Position numbers and translations under genes: made by a program. From Plazaster borealis (Eukaryota; Echinodermata; Asteroidea; Forcipulatida; Labidiasteridae), in the NCBI GenBank assembly GCA_021014325.1, contig CM037460.1:19560044-19624043 (forward strand): a DNA stretch of 64,000 nucleotides, read 5' to 3'. Within the stretch, counting starts at the first letter, position 1; each line of letters opens with the position of its first letter. The notes under the pieces are model-generated. The model saw only the letters and a list, made by a program, of their open reading frames with translations. It did not search any database and was not told where the DNA came from. This document shows positions 58,262-64,000 of the stretch, one piece after another.

Positions 58262-58870
58262 AGATGCTGAAGGTTAATTTTGTAAGTCTAAGATGGTGAA
58301 GGTCTATATTGTAAGTCTAAGATGCTGAAGGTCTATATTGTAATTATAAGATGGTGAAGGTCTATATTGTAATTATAAGATGGTGAAGGTCTATATTGTA
58401 AATCTAAGATGCTGAAGGTCTATATTGTAAATCTAAGATGGTGAAAGTCTATTTGTAAGTCTAAGATGAAGGTCTATATTGTAAATCTAAGATGGTGAAA
58501 GTCTATTTGTAAGTCTAAGATGGTGAAGGTCTATATTGTAATTATAAGATGGTGAAGGTCTATATTGTAAGTTTAAGATATGCTGAAGGTCAATTATTTT
58601 GTAAGTCTAAAATGGTGAAGTCTATTTTGTAAGTCTAAGATGGTGAAGGTCTATATTGTAAGTCTAAGATGCTGAAGGTCTATACTGTAAGTATAAGATG
58701 GTGAAGTCTATTTCTTAAGTCTAAGATGGTGAAGGTCTATTTTTTTAATTCTAAGATGGTGAAGGTCTATCTAAAGATGCTGAAGGTCTATATTGTAAGT
58801 CAAGTACAAATTTTTATTATTTAGGGAATAATGTAGTTTTCCGAATGCCCTTTATTGGGAGTCTAAACCC

Positions 58871-59689
58871 TCAATCATCAGGCAAGAGTCTCTTCTCATA
58901 AAGGGTCTGATAGTACGGCCGAGCTTCCTCAATAGCATCAAGCACACCTTGTGGGAGTTGAGAGAGGTCAGCCGGGTTGGGCTCACCGGTAATCCAACCA
59001 GTACTCTTCAGGGCAGCTTCATACGCTCCATTTGCTTTGTGAATGGTGATCAGTGCCTGAGAATTATGCCATGGGATCTCCTCTATGGGTTCCCATTTCA
59101 GAAGGGACTCTCGGAACGGGAGCCCCACCGCCTTGCAGAATAAACGCAGCATCTTCTCAGGGTCACGCTGGAGGTCATCTGCGTCTAAGATCACCAAACG
59201 CTGCCCCAAGACCTTCTCAACATGCTCTGCTAACGCCACCAAATCGCCGAAGCCAAAACCACCGAACTCGGCGAAGATTTTGAATGTGTGGAAATACTCC
59301 TCAGCGGATAAGTTGGATTTTTGAGCCAGTTTCACACCTGATGTGATTGTCTTCTCTGGGTTGCGAATGATGAAAGCGTGGGTGAAGCCATCTGGAAGTT
59401 CATCATAATGGCCGAACATTCCAGCCGCGTGGTCTTTAAGAAACACAAGATCCCTGGTAGGGTAGTCGGCCTCCAGCTGGGATTTCACAATCTCGAAGGT
59501 CAGAGATTCCTCCACATGAATAGGTAGGCTAACTTGAACTTTTCGATCTGGACCGAAGGCACATGCACCAGTATACATCTCATTAAAAACTTCAACATTT
59601 CCGTAGTTACCAAAACTCATCACCATGGCAGTGGAGAGGGAGCGAGCAACAGTCCACAACGCAAGACGTTTCGGTTTTGAATCGGCCAT
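58871..59689 (-). CDS. Sulfotransferase-like P-loop protein, copy 1
   Basis: Uninterrupted 272-residue cytosolic-type protein, no signal peptide. Near the N-terminus LALWTVARSLSTAMVMS (residues 9-25) is in the position of the PAPS 5'-phosphosulfate loop. FIIRNPEKTITS (106-117) fits the 3'-phosphate-binding R...S motif. DADDLQRDPEKMLRLFCKAV (169-188) matches the dP...lr..F element near the C-terminus of sulfotransferases. This subfamily is also known as the C-terminal part of some branched-chain aminotransferase-like proteins; substrate unknown. The ATG at 59689 has a good context (caccATGG). An acceptor-like site (gtctttgcag) lies 27 bases upstream, suggesting a non-coding first exon. Minus-strand AATAAA sits at 58851-58856 and 58813-58818. 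The neighbour at 62429 is a divergent paralogue. Confidence 0.9.
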   Translation of the reverse strand: MADSKPKRLALWTVARSLSTAMVMSFGNYGNVEVFNEMYTGACAFGPDRKVQVSLPIHVEESLTFEIVKSQLEADYPTRDLVFLKDHAAGMFGHYDELPDGFTHAFIIRNPEKTITSGVKLAQKSNLSAEEYFHTFKIFAEFGGFGFGDLVALAEHVEKVLGQRLVILDADDLQRDPEKMLRLFCKAVGLPFRESLLKWEPIEEIPWHNSQALITIHKANGAYEAALKSTGWITGEPNPADLSQLPQGVLDAIEEARPYYQTLYEKRLLPDD

Positions 59690-60179
59690 GGTGAATCCGG
59701 CTCACAGGTGGACTGCAAAGACAAGTAACTTTTTAAAAAGGAAAACACTTATCTTTTGATTTATGTAAGAATGGTTCCTTGTGAACTGAAAGAAAAAAAC
59801 AATGTAAATTCCCTATTATGTGTCATTATACTTATGCTAATTTGTTGGGTATGTTTTAACTTTTTATAAGTATGGTCCTTGCTCTAAACTTTAAGTTTAA
59901 TTTACCCTCCGGCTCTAGTCTGTCAACACACATCATTTCCCTCATCACCAGGATGCCCCCAGCCCCCCCCCCCTTAGTTAGGGCCCTCCTCCACAGGCTT
60001 TTTTGTAAAGTACATTTTATTTTATTTTATTGGAATTTATGACGGGAAACAAGACCACCAAGTACCAGCACGCACTCTATATTTAAATGTACTTGTTGTC
60101 TACCCAGAGACCCAGACGTCCACGGTCCGGGGCCCTATTTCGTACTACTTTTAGCACACAACCAAAGTAACTATATTAA

Positions 60180-60372
60180 AGGGACACGTTGCCTTGGATC
60201 GGGCGAGTTGGTCTATAAAAAGCATTTGTAACCGTTTGTTATAAAATTCATACAGTTAGAAAGATGTTTTAAAAGTAGAATACACTGATCCACACAAATA
60301 TGTCTTGAAATTGCGCGGTTTTCCTTTTACATCGTGAACAAACACGGTCGGCCATTTTGTGGAGTCAACATT
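60180..60372. mobile_element. TTAA-type foldback, subfamily 3, truncated
   Basis: After TTAA (60176-60179) begins agggacacgttgccttggat and continues aaagatgttttaaaagtaga and acacggtcggccattttgtg. The right half is missing. Confidence 0.7.
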
Positions 60373-61847
60373 TTGCCTGAGCCGGCTAGAGCAATGAATG
60401 AGTCCATGGTTAGCGCTATGATGAAATGGAAACTCGCTCAGCAAGCACAAAACGTGTGCTTAGCAGTTCTATGAAATTGGGCCCTGGGCTGAAAGCACAT
60501 AGAATAGATCATATCCCTACCTCGAGCGGAAGGTTTGGAGGTTTCTTGGTTAAAAGCTGGAATCCTGGCTACTTGGTAAATTCATGGAGGTATAAATTTT
60601 ACTTGCTTTATTTTTAGTTTGTTTACGATACGACTTCTTCGTACCCGGCAGTGGTTTTCGCCTTCTGTTGAATGGATTCTGTCATCGCTGCGGCATGGGG
60701 GAGAACCCATGGAGCTCGAGAACTACACGTTGTTCATTTTTGACGATACCACTGATATACTGGGGGAGTAGCAACATTCAGTTGTATATAAAACGTTTTT
60801 AAAAAGGAAATTTGTTGCAATATTTTATACTGTAGCTAGTGCTACTATGGCCATTAAATGGTACATGTCATCAGATTCAAAGTCGACCTCCTCTAAATTA
60901 AAGAGCACTAGCTAAATCATGTACTCGCCTACTACCTGCTTTGGACTGGTCCAACTCAAGAAAAATGTAAACAAATCCCAAATCCGGCCTGAGCCGGCTA
61001 GAGCAATGAATGAGTGGTTCATAAATCTCTCTCTTCATCATCATGTGTTGCATTACTGCATTATCATTGGAATGCATTATCATAATTAATAAGTGACTGG
61101 TACGTTTACTCAAAGGGTGATGAATGTTTAATAAGAGACGGAGACGAAGGAACACAAAATACACACACACAGTCGCCGGCCAAGCTTCAGGCCAGTTTGT
61201 TTATGGGCCTACTGTCTGGTCTTACTGAACAATTTCAGCTCTTCCAATCGCAATTTTAAGTGGGTAAGTTTGTCCATTGTCGATGTAATGTTGTTCGGGG
61301 CGTTGTCGATGTTGGTTAACTATTTATTTAGTCCAAACACGCTATAATCATCAGTTGAGAATAACAGAATTCCTAAACAGAATCTTATATCTATCGGAAT
61401 TGAATTGTCTCAACATGCTCAAGTCTAGACTGGGCGTTTCTCTCTACTCTCTCTCGGGATGGATTGCTGGATGAGCTCATTGATAGTTCAACATTTTTCA
61501 TGGTCACTCTTTTCAGCCAGCACTAACTAACTTCAGTTTCCTTTGTATTATACTAATCACCTAAAACTTTCTCAACACACTGTGCATACATTCACAATGC
61601 TAGTGCATTACTTTTGCCGAATTGCATGCAAAAATCTCGTAAAAAAATGAACTTTCGCACTCAATCAATACTCGCGGCAGTTTTGCTGTCCTCAAAGCAC
61701 ATTCTTTGAAAGGGGTTTTACAAAACACCTTGCCTCACTTCATCGCTGCGCACAGACACCGGTGTTTACCACGCATAGCGAACAAAGAAAGACAACGCGG
61801 TGTGCTCCGGAAGCCTCTTGTAACACCCCTTTAATAGTTTCACAAAT

Positions 61848-62219
61848 GTCACGACCAGGACTCGAACCCACACTCTGCTGAACCGAAACACTAGGGCCCA
61901 ATTTCATAGCGCTGCTTAACGGTAAGCAAATTTTCGTGCTAACTGTAGCAGAAAATTTGCTTAAGCCTTAGCGTATTTCACAGGTTAGCAAGAAAATACG
62001 GCAGCCATCTTGCACGTTCACGATGGTTTTGCATTGTTACGTCATTCATTTTCGTGCAGTAAGCATCGGAAGGTTAGCATGCCTTTTCGTGTGCTTACGG
62101 TTAGCAGCGCTATGAAATAGAAACTCGTACGTAAGCACAGAATCGACTGTTAAGCAGCTCTATGAAATTGGGCCCAGGGCTTGAGTCCGGTGCTCTTATC
62201 CGCTCGGCCACGACACGCC
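61848..62219 (-). mobile_element. tRNA-Leu SINE head split by a gggccca MITE
   Basis: Reverse strand: gtcacgaccaggactcgaac and cacactctgctgaaccgaaa on the left, gggcttgagtccggtgctct and ccgctcggccacgacacgcc on the right. Between them sits the foldback 61894-62176. Joined, the halves form a tRNA-Leu(CAA)-like cloverleaf with a long variable arm. Confidence 0.8.
61894..62176. mobile_element. gggccca-type foldback MITE in a SINE
   Basis: Starts gggcccaatttcatagcgct and ends agctctatgaaattgggccc; full set of family landmarks. Confidence 0.88.
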
Positions 62220-62428
62220 AAATAAGACAGCCTTGAAATTTAAGCTAGATGAAAAATTATGTGGGCGAGTAAAGTTCAAATACAATATTTGATAGCTTTT
62301 CTTTAAAACAACATGAGTTTTTACATTGATTATTAATGTTTTCTTTTTAAAGCTATAATATTTTATTCATAATCAGATCTATTTGGAGTGTTCACCTTGT
62401 AACAGTTGGTCAAAGATTGACTACCACC

Positions 62429-63232
62429 ATGGCACCGAAACGTATCGCTCTGTGGAGTCACCCAAGGTCACTTTCCACTGCTTTGGTGATGAGCCTCGGC
62501 AACTACGGTAAAGTAGAAGTCTTCAATGAGTTTTATGGCGGCGCTTATGCCTTCGGCCCCGAGAAGAAAGTGGCTTCCCCGCTACCTGTACCACCTGAAA
62601 AGGACCTGACCTACGATGCTGTCAAAGCATTGCTCGAGACCGACTACCCAGAGCAGGAACTTGTCATCTTCAAAGACCATGCCGCCGCTCTGGATAAGAA
62701 GTATGACAAAATCCCACAGGGTTACATCCACACGTTTCTCATCAGAGACCCTACAAAGATGTTTCTCTCAAACCAGAAGATGGCTGCGAAGAGCGGCATG
62801 ACGATCGAAATGTTTGTCAAGTTCTCCGAGACGATGTTCGGAAAGAGTCACGGATATGAAGCTCTGGTGGATCTGGTCAATCACGTCGAGAAGACACTCC
62901 AGCAACAGGTGGTGATCCTAGACGCTGATGACCTCCAGAGTGACCCCAAGAATGTATTGGGCACTTTCTGCAAAGCTGTGGACATTCCTTTTAGAGATAG
63001 TCTACTGAGCTGGAAGCCGATCACTGAAATCCCCTGGCACATCCCAAAGGCACTGCTTGCCTTCAATCAAGTGAGCGGCGCATACGAAAACGCACTGAAG
63101 AGCACAGGATGGCTACCCCCGAATCCTAACACTGTAGATCTTACCACCATTCCCAGTGTATTGCTCGATGCAATAGAGGTAGCCCTCCCGTTTTATGAAA
63201 CACTGCATGCCAAGAGACTGAACTGGACTTAA
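62429..63232 (+). CDS. Sulfotransferase-like P-loop protein, copy 2
   Basis: Uninterrupted frame of 267 residues. I chose the ATG at 62429 because of its strong context (accaccATGG); the frame extends four codons upstream only through a TTG. IALWSHPRSLSTALVMSLG (residues 6-24) is the putative 5'-phosphosulfate loop, FLIRDPTKMFLS (103-114) the 3'-phosphate motif, DADDLQSDPKNVLGTFCKAV (165-184) the C-terminal signature. It aligns with copy 1 over its full length without large gaps; shared strings include FGPE/D-K, LKSTGW and VVILDADDLQ or LVILDADDLQ. An acceptor-like ttgtaacag lies 22 bases upstream of the ATG, as in copy 1, so both probably have a non-coding 5' exon. AATAAA occurs at 63543-63548 and 63631-63636. 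Substrate unknown. Confidence 0.9.
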   Translation: MAPKRIALWSHPRSLSTALVMSLGNYGKVEVFNEFYGGAYAFGPEKKVASPLPVPPEKDLTYDAVKALLETDYPEQELVIFKDHAAALDKKYDKIPQGYIHTFLIRDPTKMFLSNQKMAAKSGMTIEMFVKFSETMFGKSHGYEALVDLVNHVEKTLQQQVVILDADDLQSDPKNVLGTFCKAVDIPFRDSLLSWKPITEIPWHIPKALLAFNQVSGAYENALKSTGWLPPNPNTVDLTTIPSVLLDAIEVALPFYETLHAKRLNWT

Positions 63233-64000
63233 TTTGCAATGGTGTTGAAATATCTTCCATTCCAATCGTTGGGAAACATGTCTTCGAAACACTGAGAACA
63301 AAAATGAGCAAATTTCAAACTGGTACAAACTTTTTACTTCGCAAATACAATTGCATACACATCAAACATGGATTGGGTTTATTAACATAATAAGTTACTC
63401 TGTACTCGTTACATGTGCATCGTTGTTCAAGAGAAGATTTTAGCAACTTGATGATGTGTTTGTACTTTACGATCAATTTCACGGAGAGCTGCTCAGCTAA
63501 AAAAACTCCTTCATAAAATTACAACACAATGATCTTGTTTTTAATAAAAACCCTAATAGATAACTAGCCAAAGTAAAATGTTATGTATGCACTTTGTGAT
63601 TGGTCCACACTTAGTTTTAGCTTAATAGTAAATAAATTGGTTAAGTAATTGTTAAGTAACATTTAGTAGGGCCTACTCTCTGGTGGACAGCTCTGTGAAA
63701 GTCAGAGGAGGAAATCAAGCGTACAAATTTAGTAAATTGTACTACATTTTATGCCAGATACTATGAGTCAGGAGTAGGAATACAAATGTAGATTTGAGTG
63801 TCTGTAGTATTTAACTTCAAAAGTTACCTCATGTGTAGTGAATGTAGTGTTTTCACTAGGTTTCATTCCTAGATTCTATCGTATTATGCACATACAAAAT
63901 GGGCAAGGCCGCATTTCCTGAGAAATCGAAGCGTCTATCAAAACAACAGAATGTTTTTAGTATCTAGTCACCAGTACATTAGTGTGAGAGGCAGAAGCTT
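63233..64000. other. 3' UTR and flank of sulfotransferase-like copy 2
   Basis: Contains the two AATAAA candidates named above. No other gene or repeat recognised. Confidence 0.4.

Larger units (their letters stand above)
57100..58800. repeat. ~29-bp minisatellite next to a gene 3' end
   Basis: Unit tgaaggtctatattgtaagt then ctaagatgc or ctaagatgg, present in three blocks (57100-57225, 57825-58040, 58262-58800), separated by two retroelement inserts. Units vary by small indels. The array ends about 70 bp from the stop codon of the sulfotransferase-like gene. Confidence 0.9.
59690..62428. other. Region between the two divergent sulfotransferase-like genes
   Basis: 2.7 kb holding 5' parts of both genes plus repeats: a subfamily 3 TTAA element (60180-60372), a partial gggccca element (60412-60487) and a SINE split by a gggccca element (61848-62219). 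The string gagccggctagagcaatgaa occurs twice, at about 60379 and 60990, followed by tgagt. No TATA box can be assigned with confidence. Confidence 0.5.

Overview
This is a eukaryotic, intron-rich, repeat-rich nuclear segment. The mix of repeats is what I know from echinoderm genomes: a tRNA-Leu-derived SINE, a second SINE with an AAATG tail, and several TTAA-targeted foldback elements. The protein families also fit a deuterostome invertebrate. Sea star is my best guess, but this is inference from composition and not proven. There is no operon structure, CRISPR array or bacterial-type gene.

Layout. Positions 869-39907 (minus strand) hold one class A peptide GPCR gene. I could assemble it from three coding exons (39602-39907, 11289-11424, 869-1479) separated by introns of about 28.2 kb and 9.8 kb. 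The exon phases agree, and the spacing from the TM3 cysteine to the DRY motif is exactly that of a rhodopsin-family receptor. Nearly everything else up to 40 kb is intronic repeat: a decayed LTR element, many TTAA-targeted MITEs, SINEs, several minisatellites, retrotransposon fragments and one frameshifted pseudogene.

From 40 to 57 kb I see no convincing gene. This stretch holds more MITEs, including two that share one TTAA, a large foldback structure at 53.4-55.0 kb, a Penelope-like fragment and degenerate repeats. From 57 to 64 kb, a 29-bp minisatellite carrying two LINE tails runs up to the 3' end of a minus-strand sulfotransferase-like gene (58871-59689). A paralogue lies divergently at 62429-63232. 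Both have uninterrupted coding regions and probably untranslated 5' exons further upstream.

Most striking structure: a 3.25-kb array (about 60 units of 54 bp, 12833-16085) sits inside the largest GPCR intron. Its unit aligns to the 3' tail of the SINE in which it is embedded, and the original SINE end is still visible on the far side. The array therefore looks like a satellite born by internal expansion of a SINE tail. It is open in several reading frames, but I do not consider it a gene.
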